From: Paenibacillus dendritiformis
GTDB lineage: Bacteria > Bacillota > Bacilli > Paenibacillales > Paenibacillaceae
Direction of reading: 5' to 3'
Assembly: GCF_015845845.1 (NCBI RefSeq)
Contig: NZ_LDIG01000151.1
Coordinates: 1-64,000, forward strand
Length of the DNA stretch: 64,000 bases
Positions 8,923 through 18,562 of the stretch are shown piece by piece (the first letter of the stretch is position 1; the number at the start of each line of letters is the position of its first letter). Both the position numbers and the translations under genes were made by a program. Below the pieces are notes generated by a model, which searched no databases, was not told where the DNA came from, and was given only the letters and a program-made list of their open reading frames with translations.

Positions 8923-10176
8923 TCATGGGGAAGTGACGCCATCGCTGCCGGGATCGGCAGAGGTCTCATCCGGCCCGGGATCGGTTTTCAATGAAACGGT
9001 ATTTTGCGAGCCGTTCCAGTTGAGCTCAATGTTATACATTTGGCACAGTTCCCGCAAAGGAATCAAGATGTCCCCATCCTCTAACAAGGGCTGTTTTTTT
9101 TTAAAATTGACATTTTTGCCGTTGATCTGGACATAAATCTCATTTTTTTTCTTCTTCTTCGCATACCCGCCTTCGCTAAGCAGTTGAATCAGCTCTTCGG
9201 GCGTCTGCTTGATCGTTCCCGCATTGAAACGGAAGGCGTTGCGGTCTTCCCGGCCGGTCATTCCCGGCTTGATGGTGAAGGAGAGCTCAATATTCAGCGT
9301 CTTGAGAACGCCAAGCACATCCTGGTTAAAAGCTCCGTACGGGAACGCGACGATGCTGCGCGTGTTGCCCAGCTCTTCCCGGAGCCGCTTCTCGGCAGTG
9401 GCCAGGTCGCCGGTAATGCGGCCGATATATTCCTCGTCGGTCTCGACTCGATCCCGGTCCTTCAAGTACAGATGGCGGCTCAGCATCGGCTTCTCCTTGC
9501 CTGTGGCATTAATTGGGCCATGGCGGTGGGAGTTGTATGTATGACTGTAGAAGCTCATGCCGGCTTTCTTCATTTCACGCATCTGATCCCACGTCAGCTT
9601 CGGCTTGCCGGTCTGGTTGTCTATGCTGGCGACAATGACGAAGTTCGTGGCGGTGTAGCCGAATTTCTGCAATATTGGAAAGGCGTGCGTATAGAACGTC
9701 TCATAGCCGTCATCGAAGGTAAGCAGCACGGCATTATCCGGAATCGCGGATCCCGCCGTCATAAAATCAACGTATTCATCCATGCTGATGACATGAAATC
9801 CCCGTTCCTTAAGCAGCTTCATCTGCTCCTCGAACTGATCGACCGGCAGCAAGTGAGGCTTTTTCTTATCCGGTTGATCGACGAGCTGGTGGTACATCAA
9901 TACGGCAACCTGGTTCGAATAGTAGACGGAAGATGAGGCCGGCGGGGAATATTCCTCGATTGTCATCCCTAATTCCTTCCAGATCTGATCTGAGGAAGCC
10001 CGAACCATCAGCGTTCCGTCGTCCACGACAACGGAGACGGGTTTCTCCAGCTTTTGTTCATTTATAATGAACGCAACCTCCTTCACGGTTCGGTTCAAGC
10101 CGCAGCCTTCCAGCACCACGAACAAAGACAGAAGCGCAAGTGCGATTTTGGCAGGGTATAATAAGCGGGCTTTCAT
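8923..10176 (-). CDS. polysaccharide deacetylase lipoprotein
   Basis: A 417-aa lipoprotein (lipobox LEGC, Cys25) with a central NodB/CE4 deacetylase domain: catalytic TFDDG near residues 152-156 and the metal site SHTYNSH. A C-terminal stalk (copper-amine-oxidase-N-like) segment carries LIPLRELCQMYNIELNWN. CE4 enzymes remove acetyl groups from cell-wall or exopolysaccharide amino sugars; which polymer is not clear. The ATG at 10176 lies 8 nt after AGGAGG and is preferred to the TTG at 10179. The C-terminal position of the stalk domain is unusual compared with the N-terminal copies in two other genes of this window. Confidence 0.85.
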   Translation of the reverse strand: MKARLLYPAKIALALLSLFVVLEGCGLNRTVKEVAFIINEQKLEKPVSVVVDDGTLMVRASSDQIWKELGMTIEEYSPPASSSVYYSNQVAVLMYHQLVDQPDKKKPHLLPVDQFEEQMKLLKERGFHVISMDEYVDFMTAGSAIPDNAVLLTFDDGYETFYTHAFPILQKFGYTATNFVIVASIDNQTGKPKLTWDQMREMKKAGMSFYSHTYNSHRHGPINATGKEKPMLSRHLYLKDRDRVETDEEYIGRITGDLATAEKRLREELGNTRSIVAFPYGAFNQDVLGVLKTLNIELSFTIKPGMTGREDRNAFRFNAGTIKQTPEELIQLLSEGGYAKKKKKNEIYVQINGKNVNFKKKQPLLEDGDILIPLRELCQMYNIELNWNGSQNTVSLKTDPGPDETSADPGSDGVTSP

Positions 10177-10311
10177 CAAAAAATCCTCCTTCGTTCATCT
10201 CATATCGAGATTGTAGAGGGAGGATCTTAATGATCTTGTTCGTTAAAGCTTAACGAATGCTTATCAATCGCAAAGTAATTGCCATCTTCCTTAAGGATTC
10301 CTTAATAAGGA

Positions 10312-10348
10312 AGCAAAAACTCCGTCCCGCATAAGATCGGGACGGAGT
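10312..10348 (-). terminator. acyltransferase gene terminator
   Basis: Read on the minus strand: an 11-bp stem (ACTCCGTCCCG / CGGGACGGAGT) followed by a TTTTT tract, just after the stop of the acyltransferase gene. Confidence 0.85.
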
Positions 10349-10355
10349 ATCAAGG

Positions 10356-11516
10356 TCAGCCGCTCGCAGCCACTCCCTGCGCAGGCTTGCTCTTTTTCCG
10401 CGGAGGCGTGCTCCCGAAGATAACCCAGGATTGGGGCACGAAGCGCACCGTCAGGGAGACCGTAATCCAGGACAAGATAAGCGCCGACAAGAATCCGCCG
10501 GCATACCACATATGCAAGAGCGGCGATTTCGATGTATGCGGCGGGAAATTGCGATAGATGAATAAAAAGAAGGGATGAATCAAATAAATGCCGAATGAGA
10601 TTTCCCCAAGCCGATGCATTCCGTTAACGAGCCACGGCCAAGCATGGCGCCGAAGCAGAAACGCGATCTGAAATGCCATAATCGCGAAAGTATAGGTGTG
10701 GACATTCCACATCAATTCATACAAGAGCGAATTGTAGTTGGCGCCATACAGCCGTGTCGTGTGCCAGATGTACACATGTCCGAGTCCGGCGCATAGCCCG
10801 ACCGTCCACAGGGCAATCCAGGATACGACACGCGGCGCGGTCGCGTTTTCCCGGCTGATGATGAGCCAGTTCTTCAGCTTTGGATAGTAGATGCCCAGAA
10901 AGGCTCCCAGCATGAAGTAGGACATATACGCGAGCGACCAGCTCCCTTTGTTAGGAACCTGAAGCGCGTATTTATTAAGCAGGATAAAGCCCCATTGAAT
11001 GGCCAACCCGAGTGGAATGCTCCACTTGACGATGGATGGCTTCCGCTTGAACAGCCACAGGCAGATCGGGAACAGCAGATAGAATTGGATGCTGATGAAG
11101 ACGAAGTATAGATGCGTATACGCCTTGCCCGTAGCCAACTGGGTGAAAAATTTGATTAGCGTTTCATCCAAGGCACGGTCCCGGTAATGAGTAAAATGCA
11201 AGATGACAAAGTAAAATACCGAAAATAAACAATACGGAATGATAATGTACTTCAGCCGTTTTTTGTAGAAATTGCCGATGAGCTGCGAGTCCAAAGGCCT
11301 CGAAAAGTAATTGTAGAACAGCACGAAGCTGCTCAAAAATAAAAAGGTTGGTGTGCCAATCTTCATAAATATATTCATGAAGCTGTACATCCAGTAAAAG
11401 TTGGAATCCTTCATCTGCAGCGTCGCAAATGACGTCGAGTGAACGGACAGGACTCCGATGATCGCCATCGCGCGTACCAACTGCACTTCGGACAGCTTTT
11501 CACGTCCGGTTGCCAT
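10356..11516 (-). CDS. membrane acyltransferase (acyltransferase family 3)
   Basis: An integral membrane protein of 386 aa with about ten hydrophobic segments. The N-terminal LVRAMAIIGVLSVHSTSFA is the family-3 acyltransferase signature, in which the His is thought to be catalytic. Members O-acetylate or O-succinylate cell-surface glycans. The start at 11516 (MATGREKL) follows GGGAGGT and is preferred over a longer frame from 11570. It may be part of a surface-modification locus with the adjacent deacetylase, but both genes have separate signals. Confidence 0.82.
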   Translation of the reverse strand: MATGREKLSEVQLVRAMAIIGVLSVHSTSFATLQMKDSNFYWMYSFMNIFMKIGTPTFLFLSSFVLFYNYFSRPLDSQLIGNFYKKRLKYIIIPYCLFSVFYFVILHFTHYRDRALDETLIKFFTQLATGKAYTHLYFVFISIQFYLLFPICLWLFKRKPSIVKWSIPLGLAIQWGFILLNKYALQVPNKGSWSLAYMSYFMLGAFLGIYYPKLKNWLIISRENATAPRVVSWIALWTVGLCAGLGHVYIWHTTRLYGANYNSLLYELMWNVHTYTFAIMAFQIAFLLRRHAWPWLVNGMHRLGEISFGIYLIHPFFLFIYRNFPPHTSKSPLLHMWYAGGFLSALILSWITVSLTVRFVPQSWVIFGSTPPRKKSKPAQGVAASG

Positions 11517-11675
11517 GATGTCATACCTCCCATGCGAAATATCTATAAGAAGATGTTCAAGCAGTCCCATGTATCAGATGCTGTGGAACATTCCCTATTA
11601 CCGACTATAAAATATGTATCTTATGAAAAGGGAGCGGAAACCCTTATTATTTTCTTAAGAGAAAGCGCCGGCGGG

Positions 11676-12905
11676 TCAGGCGCTTGGGAAGCGAGTCGTA
11701 AATGTCGTCTTGTTGCGATCGCTTGCGGCCGAGATCTTCCCGCCGTGAACTTCAATAATGCTCTTCGTAATCGCCAGCCCCAAGCCGGTTCCGCCGGTTT
11801 CCTTGGAACGGGACTGCTCCGCCCGATAGAAGCGGTCGAAAATATACGGCAGATCTCTCTCGGAGATCGGCTCGCCGTAATTTGTTACTTTCACATAAAT
11901 CTGATCCTCTTCTTTGCCGAGCTCGATATCGACATACTTGCCGGATTTCCCGTACTGGATCGCATTCGAGATCAGATTCTCATACGATCGGACGAGTCGG
12001 TCTCCATCCGCCATAATGTACAGCGGCTCGGAAGGGGCGTTGATGCGGCACATCATGCCGGCTTTCTCCAGACTCGGCACGAATTCCTCCGCCAGCTGCC
12101 GGATGAAGTTGGTCATGTCCAGCTCGGTCAATTCGAGAGGAAGTCCGTTGTTGATGCGCGTAAATTCGAACAGATCGTCGATCAAATACTTTAAGCTTAA
12201 CGCTTTCTCATAGGCGATATTGACATAGTACCGCAGCTCCACTTCATCGTGATACCGGTCGTTCTCGATCAGCTCAAGGAAGCCGAGAATCGACGTCAGC
12301 GGGGTGCGGAGGTCATGCGAGACGCCCGTAATGAGGTCATTCTTCGTCTTCTCGGCATTGCGCTCTTCCTGGATCGAGTGGTACAGTTGGGCGCTCATAT
12401 GATTGATGCTCTCGGCTACCAGACCGAGATCGTTCGCAGGCTTAACCGGAATGACATGCTCGAATTGCCCCTTGGCAATCTCCTGCAGTCCGAACGTAAT
12501 CTCTTGCAAATAGCTGTTCAATTCTTCTGACAACGCGTTGACCCGATAGGCGATAGAGCCGATTTCATCCGACGACTTGACCGGAATGACATAATCGAAT
12601 TGTCCCTTGGCGATCTCCTGAAGCCCGTCTGTTATCTCGTTCAGATAACGGATGATGGGACGGCTGAACAGAAAATAAAACAAAATGAACGACACGATTC
12701 CGGTAACGATCATAATCGGCTTGGAGCCGATATTGTTCACCGTCCAGATGAGCAGTCCGTTATAGGGCGGCTCCGACAGCAAATAGCCGGCCAGCAAGCG
12801 GCCAAGCAGCATGATGAATGCGGTCAGGCTCACGCTCCCCAGGAACACGAGCAGGAACTTCCAGCGGACGGTACGGATGAGGTTGGCGCTTTTCGGTTTT
12901 CCCAT
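11676..12905 (-). CDS. sensor histidine kinase with duplicated HAMP segment
   Basis: A 409-aa membrane histidine kinase. Two TM helices (about 15-42 and 62-82) flank a very short extracellular loop. HAMP-like units at about 83-130 and 134-180 are near repeats of each other: both contain GLQEIAKGQF followed by VIPVK, with a 45-residue period. Then come HisKA with VSHDLRTPL (His197) and HATPase with N, G1 (DRFYRAEQ) and G2 (GTGLGLAI) boxes. The small external loop suggests membrane or envelope sensing, as in intramembrane-sensing kinases. It is downstream of its response regulator, 26 bp apart. Confidence 0.9.
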   Translation of the reverse strand: MGKPKSANLIRTVRWKFLLVFLGSVSLTAFIMLLGRLLAGYLLSEPPYNGLLIWTVNNIGSKPIMIVTGIVSFILFYFLFSRPIIRYLNEITDGLQEIAKGQFDYVIPVKSSDEIGSIAYRVNALSEELNSYLQEITFGLQEIAKGQFEHVIPVKPANDLGLVAESINHMSAQLYHSIQEERNAEKTKNDLITGVSHDLRTPLTSILGFLELIENDRYHDEVELRYYVNIAYEKALSLKYLIDDLFEFTRINNGLPLELTELDMTNFIRQLAEEFVPSLEKAGMMCRINAPSEPLYIMADGDRLVRSYENLISNAIQYGKSGKYVDIELGKEEDQIYVKVTNYGEPISERDLPYIFDRFYRAEQSRSKETGGTGLGLAITKSIIEVHGGKISAASDRNKTTFTTRFPSA

Positions 12906-12931
12906 TCAAGACACTCCTATCGGCTCCAGTT

Positions 12932-13630
12932 TTATAGGGACTCCATCTTGTAGCCAATGCCCCATACGGTCTTGATAAATCTCGGATTTTGACTGTCTTT
13001 TTCGATTTTCTCGCGAATTTTACGAATATGGACCATGACGGTGTTTTTGGATTCCATGAACGGCTCGTTCCATACTTCCTGATATATTTTCTCCATGCTC
13101 AGCACAATTCCCCGATTCACCGCCAGCAGCTTCAGGATCGCGAACTCCCGCGGAGTCAGCTTCACGGGAACATCATCCACGGTCACCGAGTGAGTGGCAA
13201 AATTAATCACGAGATCGTCAATCTGGATCTCATTCTCGTCCGCCGGGCGCGCCGTATTGAACTGCTTGTAACGTCGGAGCTGGGATTTGACACGCGCAAT
13301 GAGGACGAGCGGATTGAACGGCTTCGTGACGTAATCGTCGGCTCCGATGCTGAGGCCTGCGATTTTGTCGATATCCTGGCTCTTGGCCGACAGCATAATA
13401 ATCGGGGTGTTGTTCTGCTCCCGGATTTTCATGCAGGCCTGAATCCCGTCCATCTTCGGCATCATGACATCCAATATAATCAGATCGACTTTATTGTTCT
13501 GCAGCAATTCGAGCGCGACCAGACCGTTTGGCGCTTTCAGCAGCTCATATCCTTCGTTTTTTAGATAGATTTCCATTAGCTCAATGATTTCTTTTTCATC
13601 GTCTACCAATAGAATGGTCTCTTTCGGCAT
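12932..13630 (-). CDS. OmpR-family response regulator
   Basis: A 232-aa regulator. The receiver domain has the acidic pair DD(10-11), phospho-acceptor Asp54 (ILDVMMPKMDG) and the conserved Lys in TKPF. It is followed by a winged-helix effector domain (LTPREFAILKLL and TVMVHIRKIREKI). Start at 13630 behind AAAGGAG. Paired with the HAMP-duplicated kinase just downstream. Similar to VanR-like regulators; target genes are unknown, though the neighbouring surface genes are candidates. Confidence 0.92.
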   Translation of the reverse strand: MPKETILLVDDEKEIIELMEIYLKNEGYELLKAPNGLVALELLQNNKVDLIILDVMMPKMDGIQACMKIREQNNTPIIMLSAKSQDIDKIAGLSIGADDYVTKPFNPLVLIARVKSQLRRYKQFNTARPADENEIQIDDLVINFATHSVTVDDVPVKLTPREFAILKLLAVNRGIVLSMEKIYQEVWNEPFMESKNTVMVHIRKIREKIEKDSQNPRFIKTVWGIGYKMESL

Positions 13631-13811
13631 CAGACTGACTCCTTTACAGTGTAGGTACGATTGTGCGATGCGGCATGTCCCCTGGCAGGGAAGCGGCGGG
13701 ACATGCTTCAAGACGCCCCGGGCATGCCGCCCGGCGGCGTCTTGATCGCGCCAATCAACCGAATTTTTTTCTCTCTATATAGGATGCGCGTAACTGCGCA
13801 AGAAAGCAACC

Positions 13812-15560
13812 CTATTCTTTGGCTTCCGGCATCGGCAGGAAGAGCATGTGAATCGGCAGGTTGCTTCCGGAGGCCAGGACGAAGGTCAGATGAACCGTCT
13901 CTTCCCGATCGCCTGTCCGGTGCAGAACGCCGACTTCCTCCGGATTGATAAGTATGCTTCCGTCCACCATATTGACGACTTTGCCGTTCACGAGGAATGC
14001 CCCTGCATAGTGTCCGCCGCGCGCGTTCAGCCCGACAACGGTGTGCGGGGCAACCTGCAATTCCATATCATAAAGTACCCCGGTGTTCCCGATATTGATC
14101 TCTTCCAGGCCCGTAACCTGATCGGAGCCTGTCACGAACGTGTCGAGATCATTATCCCCGATAATCATCCGCTGCGGCTTGGCGCCAAGCACCTGATTGA
14201 CGTGGAACGTGCGGTTCCCTTCGGGGAATGTTCCGCGCACATGCTTGCCGTCCCGATCCAGCTTGGGAAGCTCCGGCAGCGCTTCGATCGGATCCTTGTC
14301 CGGATCCAGGATGACAACCGAGAATTCAAGTTCCTGGTCCGTATGAATTTCGGAATAGGATGTCATCGTCAATCCGCCCTTCATCGGAGATTTGCTAATC
14401 TCGGGCAGGACCACGACCGTCTCGCCGGCCGGCACCTTCATCGTCCGGATCGGTTCGGCCTTGGCGAGAGAATCCAGGAAACGCGAGACTGCGGTTTTGC
14501 CGCTGGTGGACACATATTTGGTCGGACCGCCCATCCCGAAGGCGTTGAGCGTGAGGTTGGCATCGGAGGTGCCATGATTCGTCGCCACCAAGTATACGGA
14601 GATATCTTGCTGCGAACGGTTCTGATTGTGGATGTTAATCCGGAAGCTTCCCGAAAGTGTATCCTGGTAACCGATACCTTCCTCCCCATACAGATGCTCG
14701 GGGCTATTGCTGCGGACGAAGGTCATTGGACTGGTCGTCGTCGTATAAGTGACCGCATCATAGACAAGCACGTCGTTGCGGTCAACCAGGAATTTGCTAC
14801 CGGGTTCAGCGTAGAGAAGCCCGTGCTCTGTCGGGGTATACAGGGATTCATTGGTTACGGTAATCTTTTGAGTTATCGTATCGCTCTTGCCGTGCTCGTT
14901 CTCGACCCGAAGGGTGACTTCATGTTCCCCGGGTTCGAAGAAGGCGGACGCTTTGCCTGTCCAGGTTCGCTTCACGATCTCGCTGTGCTCGTCCTCGCTC
15001 AAATCCTCATACCGGATATTTTCGCCCATTCGATAGACGGACTTGTCCGTTTTGAAATTGGCGACCGGAGGGGAGGGCTCGGCGACGATCTCCTTCCAGG
15101 CCAGCGTATATTTCGAGCCGGATACCTTCAATTCGCTCTCCGTGATGTCGGCCCATGTGCGAAGCGGCACCATCAGACTGCCTTTCTGGCTGAAAATCTC
15201 TCCTGCAGCTTCCACTTCTGTTCCGTTTACGCTAATCGTTTTTGCGCCCGCTTTGAAGCGGAGCGTCATCTCTTCTTTGCTGGCTACCGTCTCCTTGGTC
15301 CCGGCGTCGTAGGTTACCGAGAACCCATAGAGGAGCGCGACGCTCTTCAGCGGAATATAAGCCAGGTTGTCCTTGTCGACCACGGGCTGATCGGCGATAA
15401 GCTCTTGTCCATTATGAGACATCTTGGCTTTATCGGCTGTTAAAGCAAGCACATGGCTTGCTTCGGAGGCTTGTGCGGCGGAGAATGGAAATAATAGCTG
15501 CCAAGCCAGAACCGTACTGAATACGATAAGTTTCACACTACCTGATTTGTTGCGGTTCAT
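13812..15560 (-). CDS. secreted stalk-domain surface protein
   Basis: A 582-aa exported protein. The signal peptide ends near AQASEA. An N-terminal copper-amine-oxidase-N-like stalk domain (about 40-155, MVPLRTWADITESELKV) is followed by a PKD-like segment (about 165-245, PPVANFKTDKSVYRMGENI). A large region (about 250-580) has no function I recognise. The ATG at 15560 is preferred over a GTG at 15569, since the AAGGAG ribosome site overlaps the latter. Likely a cell-surface structural or adhesive protein. The gene is monocistronic. Confidence 0.72.
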   Translation of the reverse strand: MNRNKSGSVKLIVFSTVLAWQLLFPFSAAQASEASHVLALTADKAKMSHNGQELIADQPVVDKDNLAYIPLKSVALLYGFSVTYDAGTKETVASKEEMTLRFKAGAKTISVNGTEVEAAGEIFSQKGSLMVPLRTWADITESELKVSGSKYTLAWKEIVAEPSPPVANFKTDKSVYRMGENIRYEDLSEDEHSEIVKRTWTGKASAFFEPGEHEVTLRVENEHGKSDTITQKITVTNESLYTPTEHGLLYAEPGSKFLVDRNDVLVYDAVTYTTTTSPMTFVRSNSPEHLYGEEGIGYQDTLSGSFRINIHNQNRSQQDISVYLVATNHGTSDANLTLNAFGMGGPTKYVSTSGKTAVSRFLDSLAKAEPIRTMKVPAGETVVVLPEISKSPMKGGLTMTSYSEIHTDQELEFSVVILDPDKDPIEALPELPKLDRDGKHVRGTFPEGNRTFHVNQVLGAKPQRMIIGDNDLDTFVTGSDQVTGLEEINIGNTGVLYDMELQVAPHTVVGLNARGGHYAGAFLVNGKVVNMVDGSILINPEEVGVLHRTGDREETVHLTFVLASGSNLPIHMLFLPMPEAKE

Positions 15561-15701
15561 CAAGAACACTCCTTCTCTCTTAGGGGGTAAATGTGTGTTG
15601 GATAATTGTCAAATAATTATTCCAGAGCCTTTTACGTACAATTGAGGAAAAAAGTTGCGCATCAACTGATGCTTGTGCAGCGAAGGAGGGGGGCGAGCGG
15701 A

Positions 15702-15800
15702 ATGAAGAAAAAAGAAGCGTTACGGTCTGATTGTACAGGGAGACGAACGGCAATGCATCCATTCGACACATTATTTAATGGAATATTAATGAAATGTTAA
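15702..15800 (+). CDS. possible 32-residue peptide
   Basis: A short ORF (MKKKEALRSD... ending GILMKC) with an unusually strong ribosome site GAAGGAGGGG at 15682-15691. It lies between two minus-strand genes. No homology recognised. The SD strength is the only support; it could be chance in a purine-rich stretch. Confidence 0.25.
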   Translation: MKKKEALRSDCTGRRTAMHPFDTLFNGILMKC

Positions 15801-15801
15801 G

Positions 15802-15835
15802 AAATAAAAAAGGAAGCGCCGTGGCGAGCGCTTCC
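15802..15835 (-). terminator. terminator of small membrane protein gene
   Basis: On the minus strand GGAAGCGC / GCGCTTCC (15828-15835 / 15812-15819) is followed by TTTTTTATTT. It lies immediately after the stop of the 103-aa gene. Confidence 0.85.
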
Positions 15836-15841
15836 GTTCCG

Positions 15842-16153
15842 CTACTTCGTATTCTTCTTGTTATCCTTCGGCTTGCTTCCTTCAATGACCCGCAGATTGG
15901 CCTGCGACCGCGGCCGGATCCGCTTAGGCTGCCGGTTCGCGTTGCCCTTCGCCTTGGCTTCCGTTTGGGCCGACTTCTTGATTTTGGGGGCGGCTGATTT
16001 CTTCGGTCCCAGCTTATACAGGAGGAATACCGCTGCAATCAGCACGGCGGGAATGAGCAACGATGCGATGCCTCTTTGCAGGGCGGAGTACAATACGCCG
16101 AGCCCGGCCAACGCCAGGATTACAGCCAGAGCCCATCTTGGAAATGCGCCCAT
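15842..16153 (-). CDS. small membrane protein of unknown function
   Basis: A 103-aa protein with two N-terminal hydrophobic helices (about 6-45) and a strongly basic, Lys/Arg-rich cytoplasmic tail (KKSAAPKIKK to the end). I do not recognise a named family. It has its own terminator and lies 49 bp downstream of yqhQ on the same strand, so it is likely cotranscribed with it. The basic tail could bind nucleic acid or lipid headgroups (inference only). Confidence 0.7.
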   Translation of the reverse strand: MGAFPRWALAVILALAGLGVLYSALQRGIASLLIPAVLIAAVFLLYKLGPKKSAAPKIKKSAQTEAKAKGNANRQPKRIRPRSQANLRVIEGSKPKDNKKNTK

Positions 16154-16202
16154 ATTATCATTCCTTTCGCCTGTTGTCTTCTTCCGCAGAAGCCGATGCT
16201 GC

Positions 16203-17153
16203 TCAGGAGGCCGCTTTCTTCGCCGTGAGCTCCTGATCCAACTCGCGCATTCGGTTGAACGAAGCGATGGATACTTCTACTTGATCGTCGGTCGGCTGCT
16301 TCGTCGTCAGCAGCTGGAGCCACAAACCGGGGTAACCGAGCCAGCGCAGCACGGGAACATCTCTCAGCGCATTGGTCAGGCGGAGGAACTCATAAGCTAC
16401 GCCCATGACGACGGGGATAAGCAGGAGCCGGGGGTAAATCCGTTCCCATAAATTATCATATGGAATGAAGGAGTAAATGACGACACCCACGATGACCGAT
16501 AAAATGATAAAGCTGCTTCCGCAGCGGTAATGAAGCGTGCTGAACTTCTGCACGTTCTGCACCGTCAGCTCCAGCCCAGCCTCATAGGCGCTGATCACCT
16601 TGTGTTCCGCCCCATGATACTGGAATAATCTTCGGATAATCGGCGTCTTGGCGATCAGCCACAAGTAGGCAAGCAGGAAAATGATCTTAATAATTCCTTC
16701 AATCAGCGTATGAATGACCCGATTATCGAATGCTTTTCCGAATAAAAATTGCTCGATGACGACGGGAACGGCGGTAAAGATGACCTTGCTGAAAATCAGC
16801 GACAGTATGCCGACGGCCGCGACCCCGATAATCATGACGAGATTCCATTTGCCGTCATCTTTGCCTTGTTCGGCCGCTTCCTCGCCTTCCTCGTCCTCGG
16901 CATACTTTTCCGCCGCATAAGTCAAATGCTGATATCCCTTGCCGCTCGCATCCAGAAGACTGACGAACCCGCGGATAAAGGGAATCTTCTTCAGAGCGGT
17001 AAGCCATGGCTTGTCCTCGCGCGGAACTTCATAAAAAGTAATTTCCTTATTTTTACGGCGGACCGCTGTCACATTGACATGCTTGCCAGCGAACATGACG
17101 CCTTCGATCACGGCTTGCCCGCCATAAATTGACCGGTTTTGCTGTTCAGACAA
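16203..17153 (-). CDS. yqhQ: DUF1385 membrane protein YqhQ
   Basis: A 316-aa protein closely matching the YqhQ/DUF1385 family in length and motifs: N-terminal YGGQAVIEGVMFAG, FHGAEHK-like QYHGAEHKVISAYE, and several membrane helices. Function is not established; related proteins have been annotated as putative metal-dependent enzymes. It sits divergently next to yqhR, as in B. subtilis, with a plausible promoter at 17204-17232. Confidence 0.9.
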   Translation of the reverse strand: MSEQQNRSIYGGQAVIEGVMFAGKHVNVTAVRRKNKEITFYEVPREDKPWLTALKKIPFIRGFVSLLDASGKGYQHLTYAAEKYAEDEEGEEAAEQGKDDGKWNLVMIIGVAAVGILSLIFSKVIFTAVPVVIEQFLFGKAFDNRVIHTLIEGIIKIIFLLAYLWLIAKTPIIRRLFQYHGAEHKVISAYEAGLELTVQNVQKFSTLHYRCGSSFIILSVIVGVVIYSFIPYDNLWERIYPRLLLIPVVMGVAYEFLRLTNALRDVPVLRWLGYPGLWLQLLTTKQPTDDQVEVSIASFNRMRELDQELTAKKAAS

Positions 17154-17203
17154 ATTCGTTCACCATCCTCATTTATTCAAAAACAGTTGTGCAATCAAGT
17201 ACT

Positions 17204-17232
17204 AATGTATTAGGAATGTTATATTATTGTAA
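17204..17232 (-). promoter_or_regulatory. possible yqhQ promoter
   Basis: Minus strand TTACAA and TACATT with a 17-bp spacer, about 50 bp upstream of the yqhQ start. Confidence 0.4.
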
Positions 17233-17345
17233 CGAATTTCAAGAGCGTTTTCCACATCATGATTTTCCGGAACTCTGTAATCTCCCTTCCACGATTGGTG
17301 TATACTACCGCATATATGTTGTCTGAGGAAAGGAGAGCAAACGAT

Positions 17346-17939
17346 ATGAACGAACGCCAGATTCGCATGCAGAAACGGACGAATCCGTTCACGTTCGGCG
17401 TGCTGACCGGTTTTTTTGCCGGATTGATATGGGGGGGACTGCATTGGCTCGGCTATATCTTTAGCTTTACGATTATCGTGCCGGGATTTTTGATCGAGCC
17501 GTTTTACAAGCATGCCTATTTGACTACGGTGGATGGCCAGCTTCTCGGCTTGGGCTCATTCATCGTCTTCTCGATTCTGGCGGCGCTGCTGTATGTGCTT
17601 GTGCTCCGCAAAGTGCCCGGGCCTTGGGCGGGCATCATCTTTGGCCTGGCGTGGTGGGTTATCTTGTTCGTCGCTCCCGGACCGCTGCTGGGCCTGGTTC
17701 CGCCGGTACGGCACACGACTTGGAACACGATATGGACGGAATCATGCACGATGCTGCTGTGGGGGCTGTTCATTGGCTACACCGTGGCGACGGAATTCAA
17801 TGAAGAGCGGGAGCGCGAGCCGGAAGATACCAATCAATTCGGTGCGTCAGGAGAACCGCACGATTCGACGGAGAATGGAGAAAATGACGGCGGCGGGGAC
17901 GCATCCGACGATCGCTCGCAGCCTCAGCCTGTCATGTAG
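17346..17939 (+). CDS. yqhR: conserved membrane protein YqhR
   Basis: A 197-aa protein with four predicted membrane helices and a hydrophilic acidic C-terminal tail. It corresponds to YqhR by sequence style and by position between yqhQ and aroQ. The start ATG at 17346 follows AAAGGAG. The role is unknown. A TATACT box at 17301 may be its -10. Confidence 0.82.
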   Translation: MNERQIRMQKRTNPFTFGVLTGFFAGLIWGGLHWLGYIFSFTIIVPGFLIEPFYKHAYLTTVDGQLLGLGSFIVFSILAALLYVLVLRKVPGPWAGIIFGLAWWVILFVAPGPLLGLVPPVRHTTWNTIWTESCTMLLWGLFIGYTVATEFNEEREREPEDTNQFGASGEPHDSTENGENDGGGDASDDRSQPQPVM

Positions 17940-18058
17940 TCCGCGAGCGGGGGGAAAGTAAGCTTCTCCTTTGCGCTTACGCTTCTCATTTGCCGCTTCG
18001 TATGTTAAAATACGTGAGGATTCTCATGTAATCGTGTACGGGGAAAGAGGTGTGCAGC

Positions 18059-18508
18059 TTGGCTTCCTATCTGGTATTGAACGGACCGAATCTGAACATG
18101 CTCGGCATTCGCGAGCCGGGAGTCTATGGAGACGAATCGCTGGCGGCGATAGAGGGCAGGCTGACGCGGATGGCGGAAGAATGGGGCGTCCGGCTGGAGA
18201 CCTTCCAGAGCAATCATGAAGGCGAGCTGATCGACCGCATCCATGCCGCTTACGGCACGCATGACGGCATTCTGATTAATCCGGGCGCGCTGACGCACTA
18301 CAGCTATGCGCTGCGCGACGCGCTTAGCGCCGTGAACATCCCGGCAGTTGAAGTCCATATGTCGAACATACATAAAAGGGAAGCCTTCCGGCATGTGTCG
18401 GTAACTGCGCCGGTTGTCCTCGGTCAGATTGCGGGATTCGGATCGAGGTCCTACGAGTTGGGCCTCATGGCGCTTCATCAGGCCGTAAGCGATTCGAAGC
18501 GGGAATAA
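18059..18508 (+). CDS. aroQ: type II 3-dehydroquinate dehydratase
   Basis: Shikimate-pathway enzyme (149 aa), converting 3-dehydroquinate to 3-dehydroshikimate. It has the type II signatures [20 protein letters not shown] (active-site Tyr/Asn/Arg), [20 protein letters not shown] and [15 protein letters not shown]. The TTG at 18059 lies about 8 nt after AAAGAGG and gives the family length; a GTG at 18050 overlaps the ribosome site. In B. subtilis it is yqhS, in the same order. Confidence 0.95.
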   Translation: MASYLVLNGPNLNMLGIREPGVYGDESLAAIEGRLTRMAEEWGVRLETFQSNHEGELIDRIHAAYGTHDGILINPGALTHYSYALRDALSAVNIPAVEVHMSNIHKREAFRHVSVTAPVVLGQIAGFGSRSYELGLMALHQAVSDSKRE

Positions 18509-18562
18509 TCGGGCGGGCCCGAATAACGGATTGACAATAGTCCATGTCAGGAGATGATGAGA

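Noticed and set aside
13848-15443. A 531-codon plus-strand ORF opposite the stalk-domain protein
   Set aside because: Antisense shadow of a gene with signal peptide and recognisable domains; no ribosome site.
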